Shown here piece after piece: positions 18,114-26,842 of a stretch of 64,000 nt of DNA. Position numbers and translations under genes: made by a program. The number at the start of each line of letters is the position of its first letter. Position 1 is the stretch's first letter. The notes under the pieces were generated by a model. The model was not told the DNA's origin. It made no database searches and was given only the letters and a program-made list of their open reading frames with translations. The DNA comes from Rhizobium herbae (GTDB taxonomy: Bacteria; Pseudomonadota; Alphaproteobacteria; Rhizobiales; Rhizobiaceae): positions 868,001 through 932,000 of the forward strand of contig NZ_JAGGJV010000001.1 in the NCBI RefSeq assembly GCF_017873135.1, written 5' to 3'.

Positions 18114-18350
18114 TCAGCTACTCCTGGGCTTCGGCCTGACTGAATTGGTCTCCTGCCTGGTAAGGGCGCCCTGCGGATAGAACTTCATCTCGCCGCCACT
18201 CAGCAGGCCCTTCGCCATTTCCTCTTCCCGGCTGCTGAGAACGGTGAACTTGTAACCGGTGCAGATCCAGTCAGCTTGGCAAAAAAAGACAACCCGGCCG
18301 TTGAGCCTGCCATCGTGGAAACAATCGCCGCCGGGTCTTGTTTTCCGCAT
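18114..18350 (-). CDS. Hypothetical 78-aa protein
   Basis: A frame starting at ATG 18350 encodes a 78-aa protein with a plausible globular core (GRVVFFCQADWICTGYKF, then SREEEMAKGLLSGGEMKFY) and a polar C-terminal tail. Most third codon positions are G or C, as in the neighbouring genes, which supports real coding. I do not recognise a family. Two Cys in the core and one near the start are notable. It is divergent from the CHASE2 cyclase gene, 51 bp away. The true start may lie further upstream; it could also be a remnant. Confidence 0.45.
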   Translation of the reverse strand: MRKTRPGGDCFHDGRLNGRVVFFCQADWICTGYKFTVLSSREEEMAKGLLSGGEMKFYPQGALTRQETNSVRPKPRSS

Positions 18351-18401
18351 CGCCGCTCGTTGTGCTAGGCTCCCGTCACACGAGGGGCAGATGGCGTAAT
18401 C

Positions 18402-20573
18402 ATGACACGCGCACAGCAAGTTGGCGTCATTGTCGGTCTGGTGATCGTCGCGATCCTGACGATCCTGCGGGCCGGCGATCCGCCGCTCATGCGGCAGGCC
18501 CGCGAAGTCGCGTTCGACGAGTATCAACGCATTGTCCCGAGGGCGTTCCAGGACATGCCGGTCCGTGTGATCGACATAGACGAAGCCTCGCTCAGGGAAT
18601 TCGGCCAGTGGCCGTGGCCGAGGGATCGCATGGCCATGCTGGTGGACCGGCTTTCCGGGATGGGGGCGTCGGCCATCGCCTTCGACATTCTCTTCTCCGA
18701 ACCAGACCGCCTTTCGCCGCGCACGGTCATGCGCGATGTCGTGGGGATCGATCCGTCGCTGCTGGGGCAGCTGCCCGACAATGACGAGATTTTCGCCCGG
18801 TCAATAGCGGACAAGCCGGTCGTACTCGGTTTTGCCCTGTCCAACGAGGGACATTACCGGCCGGAAATGAAGGCCGGCTTTGCCTTTACGGGCGAACCGC
18901 CCTTCCATGCGCCTCCCCGCCTCGACAGCGCCACGCCGCTGCGGCCGCAGCTTGCAGCCGCAGCGGCCGGCATCGGGCATATCAGCCTGAATCCCGGCGA
19001 TCCGTCGGCGGTGGTGCGCACCGTCCCGCTGCTGCTGAGCGACGGCGAGCAGCTCTATCCCAATCTCGCACTCGAAGCGCTGCGCGTCGCACAGGGTGCA
19101 TCCACCTATGTGCTGGCCAACGCGCCCGATGTGCCGGACACCATTACCTTGATCAAGGTCGGTGATTTCGTCGTCCCGGTGACGGCAGCCGGCGAACTCT
19201 GGCTTTATGTCAGTCCCGACAGAGCGGACAGGTATATTTCGGCGCGGCAGATATTGGCCGCCGGCGGTGTCTCCCCCGAAATAGCCAAGACCATTGAGGG
19301 CAGCATCGTCTTCATCGGAACCTCGGCCGCGGGCCTCCAGGACATCCGCACGACGTCGCTCGGGCGCAACGTGCCCGGCGTCTCGCTCCAGGCCCAGACC
19401 GTCGAGCAGATCCTCTCCGGGCGGTTTCTATCGCGCCCCGACTGGGCGGACGGCCTCGAAATACTGGCGATTGCGATCGTCGGCACGGCGCTCGTCATCC
19501 TGACCACATTCGTCAGTCCCGCCATGGCGCTTGCCTGCGGCATCCTGATCACGGCGCTCGCGCTTGCCGCCTCCTGGCTCGCCTTCCTCTACGGCGGCCT
19601 TCTGCTGGATCCCCTGGCGCCGATCATCAGCGGATCGATCACGCATTTCTCGGCGACCGCATTCCGCTTCCTGGTGATCGACCGGGAGCGCAGGGAGGTT
19701 CGCGCGGCCTTCGGCCACTACCTTTCCCCCTCGCTTCTCTACCGCATCGAGCATACGCAGGACGCCCTTCGTCTCGGTGGCGATGACCGGGAACTGACCG
19801 TCATGTTCGTGGATGTCCGGAACTTCACCGAAATCAGCGAGCGGCTGGCGCCCACCGCCGTCGTCGCATTCCTGAACACATTTCTGGACGCCCTCAGCCG
19901 CCACGTCATCGAGAACGAAGGGACGCTCGACAAGTTCATCGGGGATTCGATCATGGCCTTCTGGAACGCACCCGTCGACGTCAAAGACCATGCCGGCAAG
20001 GCGGTTCACGCGGCATTGGCCATGCGCGAAACGCTTGCCCACCTCAACGCCGACGACGCGTTCGGGTTTGGCAATGGACAGACCGTCGGCATCGGCATCG
20101 GCATTCACACCGGCATTGCCTGCGTCGGAAACATGGGGGCAGAGACTCATTTCAATTATTCGGCCGTCGGCGACACGGTCAATGTTGCCGCACGCATCGA
20201 GACGGCCTGTAAGGACGTCTGTTTCGACATTCTCGTGTCGGAGAGTACGGCAGATTTGGCGCCGCAATATGCCCTGATCGAGGCCGGGGCGCTGGCGCTG
20301 AAGGGAAGGAGTACGCGAACGCGGACCTTCGCGGTGGTAGGCGACGAGGGCCTCGCCAGGTCAACTGAGTTTATCGACCTGAAGCATGCCCACGGGCAGC
20401 TGATCGAGGCCCTGGCTTCGCGATCGCCGGCTGCGCGCGCGGCCCTGCGTACTGCAAAACGCAAGGCCTCGGGATTGACTGTCGATCTGGCCGAGTTCTA
20501 TCGCCGCATCACCCGCAGGGCCGAACACTTTCCGAACACGGCGGCGAGAAAAGATAAGGTGGGGTCCAGGTGA
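18402..20573 (+). CDS. CHASE2-domain class III adenylate/guanylate cyclase
   Basis: 723-aa membrane sensor cyclase. TM1 (about 5-22), an extracytoplasmic CHASE2 domain (about 35-335, including RVIDIDEASLREFGQWPWPR), three TM helices (about 352-415), then a class III nucleotidyl cyclase domain (about 460-640). The two metal-binding Asp are D471 (VMFVDVRNFTEIS) and D515 (KFIGDSIMAF); K511 and the AVGDTVNVAARIE stretch give the substrate- and transition-state-binding residues, so it looks active, most likely making cAMP. The sensed signal is unknown. Convergent with a FecR-domain gene 25 bp downstream. Confidence 0.92.
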   Translation: MTRAQQVGVIVGLVIVAILTILRAGDPPLMRQAREVAFDEYQRIVPRAFQDMPVRVIDIDEASLREFGQWPWPRDRMAMLVDRLSGMGASAIAFDILFSEPDRLSPRTVMRDVVGIDPSLLGQLPDNDEIFARSIADKPVVLGFALSNEGHYRPEMKAGFAFTGEPPFHAPPRLDSATPLRPQLAAAAAGIGHISLNPGDPSAVVRTVPLLLSDGEQLYPNLALEALRVAQGASTYVLANAPDVPDTITLIKVGDFVVPVTAAGELWLYVSPDRADRYISARQILAAGGVSPEIAKTIEGSIVFIGTSAAGLQDIRTTSLGRNVPGVSLQAQTVEQILSGRFLSRPDWADGLEILAIAIVGTALVILTTFVSPAMALACGILITALALAASWLAFLYGGLLLDPLAPIISGSITHFSATAFRFLVIDRERREVRAAFGHYLSPSLLYRIEHTQDALRLGGDDRELTVMFVDVRNFTEISERLAPTAVVAFLNTFLDALSRHVIENEGTLDKFIGDSIMAFWNAPVDVKDHAGKAVHAALAMRETLAHLNADDAFGFGNGQTVGIGIGIHTGIACVGNMGAETHFNYSAVGDTVNVAARIETACKDVCFDILVSESTADLAPQYALIEAGALALKGRSTRTRTFAVVGDEGLARSTEFIDLKHAHGQLIEALASRSPAARAALRTAKRKASGLTVDLAEFYRRITRRAEHFPNTAARKDKVGSR

Positions 20574-20598
20574 TCTGCGCTATCTCCGAGCAGGAGTA

Positions 20599-21570
20599 TT
20601 ATCCTCTATCTGACTTCCCCCTGTCTTGACCGTCCCTATGGCCATGATCGCCGCGATGACCATGCGGTCTGTCATGCTTGTCGCGATCGCCGTGCGGCCT
20701 GTCATGCTTGCCGTGTCCGTCGGGCTTGTCATGATGCCCGTGATGCCCGTGATGATCGTCATGGTGATGGTGGTGATGTTTGTCAGGCTCGGGGCGCGGC
20801 TTTTCCTCGTCAGGCTTGTCCTCTTTCCCTGGTTTGCTCGGCGTTGGGCGAGCCTTGCGGATATCGCGGGGTGTGATGTCATCGCGCGGAATTTCCGCGG
20901 CGCTGGCAAGCCCGCAGCCGCCAGCGCCCGCGGTCGCGGCAAGCGTCTGATTGCCCGACAGGAACGGTAGCGCCCGGCTGTTGCCGAGGGTCTTGAAGAT
21001 ACCGCGGTCCACGCGACGGGTATCGGTGAGACGTCCGTTGGGCCTGGCGACCACGCAGTCGCAGCGCCGCGTCAACTGCCTGCAGCCGCCCGCGCCGCAG
21101 AATGTGGCCGCGCCGTTCAAAAGCACGACGGCGGTCGTGCCATCGGCACCGACATAGAAATCAAACGCGGTTCCGCGCACGCCGATCGTCCCGGCGGGCG
21201 TCAAAATTTCATAGGCCGCGTGTTTCGAATTTCCGCTGACCCAGCGAAACGTACCCTTCGCCGCTTTGACGGTCAGCTTCTTCACCGTGCGGGAGCCATC
21301 GAAAACGAAGTTGTCGATCACGACGGACGAGCCCCACCCTACCGCCAGCTTGGTGCCATCCCGGAACACGAACTGGCCAAGCCCGGATTTGGACGTCCGG
21401 ATCCGTTCGTCCTGGTAAACCGCGTCGTTGACCGACAGATCACCGCTCGCGCCCGTCACCACTGTCTTGATATGGACCGCCTTGCCGATCGACTCGGCTG
21501 CAGCCAGCGGCGTTGCGGCGCAGACCAGAAAACCAAGCGCGGCGAGGATCGCCCGATCTGGAGTAAACAT
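20599..21570 (-). CDS. FecR-domain periplasmic protein with His-rich C-terminal tail
   Basis: 323-aa exported protein. The Sec signal peptide (about 1-25, ending LAAAES) leads to a FecR domain (about 45-155; KLAVGWGSSVVIDNF, EILTPAGTIGVRGTAF), a beta-rich domain found in anti-sigma regulators and in stand-alone periplasmic proteins. Four Cys cluster at 158-172. After a Pro/Lys/Glu linker, residues 265-323 are packed with about 20 His plus Asp, Gly and Arg, a likely metal-binding tail. I chose ATG 21570, behind GGAGAGGAAC, because it starts the signal peptide; the longer frame does not. Its pairing with a CHASE2 cyclase suggests a common sensing role (inference). Confidence 0.85.
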   Translation of the reverse strand: MFTPDRAILAALGFLVCAATPLAAAESIGKAVHIKTVVTGASGDLSVNDAVYQDERIRTSKSGLGQFVFRDGTKLAVGWGSSVVIDNFVFDGSRTVKKLTVKAAKGTFRWVSGNSKHAAYEILTPAGTIGVRGTAFDFYVGADGTTAVVLLNGAATFCGAGGCRQLTRRCDCVVARPNGRLTDTRRVDRGIFKTLGNSRALPFLSGNQTLAATAGAGGCGLASAAEIPRDDITPRDIRKARPTPSKPGKEDKPDEEKPRPEPDKHHHHHHDDHHGHHGHHDKPDGHGKHDRPHGDRDKHDRPHGHRGDHGHRDGQDRGKSDRG

Positions 21571-21741
21571 GTTCCTCTCCCAACATAAGCATATTAGCAT
21601 ATTGCGGGATAGGCTGTCTCCTGATCCGTTGGCAGGAGACCGATCATACAAAAGGCGGCCGGGCCAACGGCTGACACGCGATGAGCAAATAGAGCCGCCA
21701 GAGCGCTTCATCTTCAAACGCTCTAGCGGAGAGGTCTCGGT

Positions 21742-22926
21742 TTAGGCCCCCTTGGAAAACAGCGAGGCAAAGGTGCGCTTCGGCGCGGAGAAACCCTTCA
21801 TGCTCTTGACGATGACCATCTGGCTGATCTCGCCGCGCTTGAAGGCTTTCAGGAAGCGCGGATATTCCTCGAAGGCGACGCAGCCGTGTGAATCGCCGCG
21901 GTTGCGCAGCAGGTAGCTGTGGGCCAAAAGGCCGTCGCGGCCGTGCGGTGCGACGCCGTCGATCGGCGTCAGGCGCACGGCCTCGACACCGTGGAACAGC
22001 GATTCGCGCAGCGTCACCTTGTAGGTGCCGGGCGGGGTTGGCCCCTTCATCTTGACGTGAACATAGTCGGGATTGTCGCGCATCTTGCCGATGCCGGAAT
22101 GCGCCTCCAGCCTCTCGCCGTTCGGCATGTAGACGACGCCAGCCGAGATATCGTAGTAGGCGATGCCTTTCTTGCCGCGGAAGGTCGGGCGAACCTCGTT
22201 GTCGTCGTCCATCGGGAAATCGGGCTTGGCATAGGCCAGTTCCTTCACCGCGGGCTTCCTGTTCGCCCGGTCCGCCAGTGTCTTGTCGGCCAGTGTCTTG
22301 TCGGCAGGTGTCCTGTCCGCGCTATCGGCCAGGCTTTTCGGCTTGGCGAGCGGCAGCGGCCCGAGATCCGGCAACATGCCGCCCAGCGAAGACGCGGGCT
22401 GCGGCATGACGAGACTGAACGGCTTGGTCAGGCCCTGGTCCTTGAGCGAGACGGTTTCGACAAGCGCATTGGCCACGACCGGCGTCGAGCCGGTAATCAC
22501 GCCGTCACCTCTGGCCGCCGCAGCCTTCGCCAGCGCCAGCACCTGTGTCTTCTCGGCAAAGTCCACCGCCGGCTTGACCATGGCGACGGCAGCGATGCTC
22601 CTTGCTGGGACAACGCTGGCGACGAGGTTCATGCGCGGCAGGACGGTGAGCCGGGAAAACTTGGAAAGCCGCACCACGCGCTGCTGCGGGGCGGCGCGCA
22701 CGATCGCGTTCAGCCCAAGCGAGGCCTCCAATCGAGCGGGTTTGCCGGACGGCAGCGAAGGCCCCATGGTTTGCATCGCCGCGAAGGTTGCGACCATCCA
22801 GACCGAGGCGGCAATTCCGATGCCGACAATGGTCGCACCGGACAAGAACCGCGGCGCCGTCCCTGGACGGGAACCCGCCCTGCCGGAAGAGGCGACGTGA
22901 CTTAACTTTTCAACCGCTAACGCCAT
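21742..22926 (-). CDS. DUF2778 domain protein, L,D-transpeptidase-like
   Basis: 394-aa protein with a single N-terminal TM helix (about 30-52), a long poorly structured periplasmic linker (about 60-240) containing repeats of a TLADK type near 205-220, and a C-terminal DUF2778 domain (about 250-375). The domain ends with AHSYLLRNRGDSHGCVAF (335-352), whose His and Cys349 match the catalytic HxxH/SHGC arrangement of L,D-transpeptidase-type (Tlde1-like) enzymes acting on peptidoglycan. The cell-wall role is inferred from the family. I start at ATG 22926; the upstream part of the frame has no hydrophobic or conserved sequence. Confidence 0.82.
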   Translation of the reverse strand: MALAVEKLSHVASSGRAGSRPGTAPRFLSGATIVGIGIAASVWMVATFAAMQTMGPSLPSGKPARLEASLGLNAIVRAAPQQRVVRLSKFSRLTVLPRMNLVASVVPARSIAAVAMVKPAVDFAEKTQVLALAKAAAARGDGVITGSTPVVANALVETVSLKDQGLTKPFSLVMPQPASSLGGMLPDLGPLPLAKPKSLADSADRTPADKTLADKTLADRANRKPAVKELAYAKPDFPMDDDNEVRPTFRGKKGIAYYDISAGVVYMPNGERLEAHSGIGKMRDNPDYVHVKMKGPTPPGTYKVTLRESLFHGVEAVRLTPIDGVAPHGRDGLLAHSYLLRNRGDSHGCVAFEEYPRFLKAFKRGEISQMVIVKSMKGFSAPKRTFASLFSKGA

Positions 22927-23306
22927 GATACTCGTTACCCGAAACGCATTACTCAATCGGAAGGCAACGAGACGCATTGCCGCCGAAGCCGGTCCAATGC
23001 CCGCCATGCGCCAAATCGTGCGCTTGCCTGGGCCTGCCGGTCGATCCAAAGAATGACAAAGTATGGTAACCAATTCCTTTACGCGGGCTCCGAGAATATC
23101 GCGGAGCATGGTGGGCATAGGAGGAGCGGCACCTGCCGCGGGCAAAAAAGGCGAAAAAGGCATCCCTTCCCGCCCGGGACATCATGGTCTGTAGAGCCCC
23201 TGGAACACCGGCGCATCGCCGCCAGCGTTCAAGCCGAAGCTCAAAATTCCGCATTTGCGTCCGGTCTCAGAGCCTTTATTTTTGGCGAGAATAAGGAGAC
23301 GCTCAC
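22927..23306. other. Intergenic region, promoters for flanking divergent genes
   Basis: 380 bp between the DUF2778 gene (minus) and the broken DHFR-like gene (plus). No open frame with family resemblance. An ATAAGGAG ribosome-binding sequence just before 23307 belongs to the broken gene. Nothing else is recognised. Confidence 0.4.
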
Positions 23307-23474
23307 ATGAGCGGCATTTTTCTCGACATCACCCTGTCGTCCGACGGCTTTGCCGCCGGACCGGATATCTGCCGTGAGACCCCGCTGGGCGGGGACGGCT
23401 GGGGTCTGAAGTTCATCGAAGCCGCCAGCGAATCACCGCGGAAATCGGCGGCGTGCAATACCACTTGGACGTGA
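23307..23474 (+). pseudogene. Dihydrofolate-reductase-like (RibD C) N-terminal fragment
   Basis: ATG 23307, preceded by AAGGAG, opens a 55-codon frame starting MSGIFLDITLSSDGFAAGPD, which resembles the first beta strand and loop (LSLDGFVAGP) of the DHFR/RibD-C family of small reductases. Such proteins are usually 180-220 aa; here the frame stops at 23474 and no further family sequence is found in the other frames. It looks like the preserved start of a decayed gene. The match rests on about 20 residues. Confidence 0.5.
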
Positions 23475-23680
23475 TTTCGGCGCGCCATTCGCACAACTTT
23501 GCCCCGCTTGACCGGAAACTTCCCAAATACCCGTGGAAATTGTGCCGGCACGGGTAGATTGGGTAAAATTGCAGCGAATTTCGGCCGAAAAAATTAAAGC
23601 GCCAATAATACCAATTCGAGCTTATCCGCATGAACGGACCAAAACTTTTTTGAGCGCCCACTCGGCAGGAATTCGTGCCC

Positions 23681-24937
23681 ATGAGCTTTCTTTCCGCCAT
23701 CGCAGTCATTTCCCTCGTGGTGATGTTCCCCGTGCTCCTGTCTCTGCGCACGACCGGTGTGCCGGGTATCGCACGTTTCTGCGCCGCCTGCGCGCTCGCA
23801 GCCCTTGCGGCATCGGTCAGCCTGGCGGCAAGTGTCGCGCCCGCCTGGTTCCACACCGTGGGCGGTGCGACATTGACGGTCGCCGCCTGCCTGCTCACCC
23901 TGAAGGGCTTCAGAGAGTTCCTCGGCAGGCCGCCGCTCGGCATCTGGCCGGTCGCAATCACCCTTGCCGGCCTCACCATGGTGCTGCTGTTCTTCAGCTA
24001 TGCGGTCGAAAGCCTTGCGGCGCGGGTATCGGTCGGCGCCGGGTTCTCGAGCCTGATCTGCCTCCTCATCGGCGCCAGCATCGTCCGCCATTGGCCAAAG
24101 GAGCGGGCGATCGCGCCTTATATGCTGTTTTGCTGCGTTACCGCCTTCGCGGTCGCTACCCTTCACGCCTTGCGGGCCGCGACCGTTACCACTGGTTTCG
24201 ACGCGTTCGGCAGCGCCGCGGAGCCGCTCTGGACGACAGCGATCCTGGCTGCCCGGGCACTGGTCATGCCATTGTTTTTTCTCGGCATTATCCTGATGCT
24301 GCACGGATGGGTGATCGCCAATCTCCGCCATATGATCGCCCATGACGATCTGACCGGCGCCCTGTCGCGCCGCGCCTTCATGACAGAACTCGAGCGGATT
24401 TTTTCAGCCGAAAAGGCGTCTGGTCGCCAGACGGCGTTCATGCTGCTCGATCTTGACCGGTTCAAACAGATCAACGACCTCCATGGCCATGCTGGCGGCG
24501 ACGTGGCGCTCGCGCACTTCACCAGGACTGTACGCGAAACGCTTGCCGGACGCGGTATTCTCGGCCGCCTGGGTGGCGAGGAATTTGGTATCGCGATGCG
24601 CGGCATCGGCAGGCTGGAAGCGGCCGAAATCGCCGAGGCAATCTGCACGGCGGTCAGAACGACCCCGGCCAGCGCCAAAGGCACGAGCATCGCGATGACC
24701 GTCAGCATCGGTATCGCCATGGCCGATCCGGGCGGCTCGCTTGCCGAAGCCATGGTGCAGGCAGATGTGGCGCTCTATGAGGCCAAGGCGATGGGACGTG
24801 ACAGGCTGAGCATCGCCGGAAGCCTGCACGCGGCATCGGCTGCCAGTGCCCGGGCGCTGGCCGGCGCTGCCGCCCAGATGCGGGCCGCCACAGCCGGCGC
24901 GATAGGCCCAGCGCGGCCCCTGTCCAGTACAGGCTGA
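23681..24937 (+). CDS. Membrane-bound diguanylate cyclase (GGDEF domain)
   Basis: 418-aa protein. Six to seven TM helices fill residues 1-210; no known periplasmic sensor domain is visible. The GGDEF domain (about 220-385) has the active-site GGEEF at 298-302, DLDRFKQINDLHGHAGGD upstream, and SIGIA, so it should make cyclic di-GMP. The inhibitory RxxD I-site five residues before GGEEF is not conserved. The C-terminal 40 residues are Ala-rich. Start: ATG 23681 after GGCAGGAA; a GTG lies two codons earlier. Single gene; the membrane part may sense an unknown signal. Confidence 0.9.
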   Translation: MSFLSAIAVISLVVMFPVLLSLRTTGVPGIARFCAACALAALAASVSLAASVAPAWFHTVGGATLTVAACLLTLKGFREFLGRPPLGIWPVAITLAGLTMVLLFFSYAVESLAARVSVGAGFSSLICLLIGASIVRHWPKERAIAPYMLFCCVTAFAVATLHALRAATVTTGFDAFGSAAEPLWTTAILAARALVMPLFFLGIILMLHGWVIANLRHMIAHDDLTGALSRRAFMTELERIFSAEKASGRQTAFMLLDLDRFKQINDLHGHAGGDVALAHFTRTVRETLAGRGILGRLGGEEFGIAMRGIGRLEAAEIAEAICTAVRTTPASAKGTSIAMTVSIGIAMADPGGSLAEAMVQADVALYEAKAMGRDRLSIAGSLHAASAASARALAGAAAQMRAATAGAIGPARPLSSTG

Positions 24938-25031
24938 CATCTCAAGCGGCACCCAGTGCAGCTCCGGCGCCGAGACTTGCTTTGCCGGCCAGACATCCTA
25001 TGTGAGATGGCATCGCATCCGGAGAACCAAA

Positions 25032-25529
25032 ATGCCGCTTCCCATCCGCCTCGTCAGTGTCTGCGCACTTCTTGCGACAAGCTTTGTTTCCCTTCCAGCG
25101 CAAGCCGAAACGGTCGGCGAAGTCGGTGTCGACTGGCTCGGCAACGACATCACCATCGATGCTGTAACCGACCCGAAAGTTTCAGGCGTGACCTGCCATG
25201 TCACCTATTTCGACCGCAGCGTCATCGACCGCCTGAAAAACGGCAACTGGTTCGAGGATCCGTCCAACAATTCGATCTCCTGCCGCCAGACCGGGCCGGT
25301 GACAATCGGCGATATCGGCCTCAGCCAGAAGGGCGAGGAAGTATTCCGTGAAGGACTGTCGCTGATCTGGAAGAAACTGATCGTCACGCGCATCTACGAC
25401 AAGAAGAACAACACGCTGATCTATCTTGCCCATTCGCGCGAGCTGACCGACGGTTCCGCCAAGATGTCGATCTCGACCATTCCGCTGTTCGAGCAGCCGG
25501 TGACCTGGACGAACGGCGCGCCGAAGTAA
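25032..25529 (+). CDS. creA: CreA family periplasmic protein
   Basis: 165-aa protein with a Sec signal peptide (MPLPIRLVSVCALLATSFVS, cleavage near PAQAE at about 25). The mature part matches CreA throughout: VGVDWLGNDITIDAV, GVTCHVTYFDRS, SISCRQTGP and the KLIVTRIYD region. It has two Cys that may pair. CreA is a widespread small exported protein of unknown function. Start: ATG 25032 with GGAGAACC upstream, preferred over the longer in-frame start at 25002 because it begins the signal peptide. Confidence 0.9.
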   Translation: MPLPIRLVSVCALLATSFVSLPAQAETVGEVGVDWLGNDITIDAVTDPKVSGVTCHVTYFDRSVIDRLKNGNWFEDPSNNSISCRQTGPVTIGDIGLSQKGEEVFREGLSLIWKKLIVTRIYDKKNNTLIYLAHSRELTDGSAKMSISTIPLFEQPVTWTNGAPK

Positions 25530-25552
25530 GCCCATCATCGTGTGTGACGCAA

Positions 25553-26182
25553 TCAACGGCTACCGATCGCATCGGCGGACGTGATGATACGGATGCCCGC
25601 CGCTGCCATTTCGGCTATTGCAGCTTCGACCCCGGCCGCATCGATCCCGCGGCTGGCATCGGCAACGAAGCGGATATCCGTGCCTGGCAGCATCGCCTTG
25701 GCGTCAAGCGCCGAGGCCTTGACGCAATAATCGGTCGCAAGCCCGCAGACATCGAGAACGTCGACCCGCTTTTCGGCGAGATAATCCGACAGGCCCGTCA
25801 AGGCGGAATGGTCGTTGTCGCGAAACGCCGAATAGCTGTCGACGTCGCGGCGTTGCCCCTTGCGCTGGACATAGCCGACCCGTGCCGTGTCGAGGTCCGG
25901 ATGGAAATCGGCATCGCTTGTTCCCTGCACGCAGTGATCGGGCCAGAGCATCTGCGGCTCGCCGCCCAGCGTGCCCATCTCGAAGGGACGGCTGCCGGGA
26001 TGCTGCGAGGCAAAGCTGCCATGGTCCGCCGGGTGCCAATCCTGTGATGCGACCACCAGATCATATTCACCCTCCGAGATCAGCCGGTTGGCAATCGGCA
26101 CGATATCCTGGCCATTCGGCACGGCAAGGTTTCCGCCGGAGCAGAAGCCGTTCTGGATATCGACGAGCAAAAGACATTTCAC
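25553..26182 (-). CDS. pncA: Nicotinamidase / pyrazinamidase
   Basis: 209-aa isochorismatase-fold amidase converting nicotinamide to nicotinate and ammonia in NAD salvage. The catalytic triad is D8 (LLLVDIQNGF), K108 and C153 (CGLATDYCVKASALDA). Metal-binding D48 and H50 (SQDWHP) and the WPDHCVQGT motif (80-88) are in place, so it should be active; such enzymes also activate pyrazinamide. Starts with ATG 26182. Convergent with creA, 23 bp from its stop. Confidence 0.93.
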   Translation of the reverse strand: MKCLLLVDIQNGFCSGGNLAVPNGQDIVPIANRLISEGEYDLVVASQDWHPADHGSFASQHPGSRPFEMGTLGGEPQMLWPDHCVQGTSDADFHPDLDTARVGYVQRKGQRRDVDSYSAFRDNDHSALTGLSDYLAEKRVDVLDVCGLATDYCVKASALDAKAMLPGTDIRFVADASRGIDAAGVEAAIAEMAAAGIRIITSADAIGSR

Positions 26183-26314
26183 GGGCGGTCTCCATCATTC
26201 CGGCAGCTGCGGCTTTCAATGCCCGAGGGATTCCCGGCGGGCTCAGACTAGACCGACGCAAGCGGCGGGCCAAGCCATAGGTTCGCGCGGGGTGATTGAC
26301 ACCAGCGCAAAACG

Positions 26315-26352
26315 CGCGGAGACCGCCGGGTCAAGCCCAGGCGGTCTCCGCG
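26315..26352 (-). terminator. Rho-independent terminator of cheW
   Basis: Perfect 13-bp inverted repeat (26315-26327 with 26340-26352, CGCGGAGACCGCC), 12-nt loop, followed on the minus strand by CGTTTTG. It lies 22 bp beyond the cheW stop. Confidence 0.65.
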
Positions 26353-26374
26353 GTTCTCACCATAAATGTTCGGC

Positions 26375-26842
26375 TTAAGCGGCCTGCGCCAGTTCGTCGG
26401 CGATGACCGTATCGAGGTTGAGGAAGCAGACCATGCTCTTTTCCAAGGCAACGATGCCGCGGCAGAAGGCACGCTGTGCCTCCGGAATGATCTCCGGCGC
26501 CGGCTGCAGGGCCTCGCTCTTGATCGTCATCATGTCGGAAACCTGCTCGACCAGCAGGCCGACCAGCTTTCCGGCAATGTCGGTGACGATGATCGCCGAG
26601 CGCTCCGACGGCTCGGTCATCTTCATGCCGAGGCGGCAGGCCATGTCGATGACCGGGATGACGGCGCCGCGAAGGTTGATCAGACCGAGAACGTAAGGCG
26701 GCGTATGCGGCATCGGTGTCACCGGCGCCCAACCGCGGATTTCGCGGATAGCCATGATGTCGATGCAGAACTCCTGATCGCCCAGATGGAAGGAAACGAT
26801 TTCCAGATAGGCACCGGATTGCTTGATGGCATTGTTGTTCAT
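26375..26842 (-). CDS. cheW: Chemotaxis coupling protein CheW
   Basis: 155-aa CheW-domain protein covering nearly its whole length: YLEIVSFHLGDQEFCIDI, the IREIRGW segment, PPYVLGLINLRGAVIPVIDM (48-68 region) and LVEQVSDMMTIKSE. CheW couples methyl-accepting receptors to the kinase CheA. No che, mcp or flagellar gene is near, so this is a stand-alone copy that presumably serves receptors encoded elsewhere. A terminator follows it. Start at ATG 26842. Confidence 0.93.
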   Translation of the reverse strand: MNNNAIKQSGAYLEIVSFHLGDQEFCIDIMAIREIRGWAPVTPMPHTPPYVLGLINLRGAVIPVIDMACRLGMKMTEPSERSAIIVTDIAGKLVGLLVEQVSDMMTIKSEALQPAPEIIPEAQRAFCRGIVALEKSMVCFLNLDTVIADELAQAA

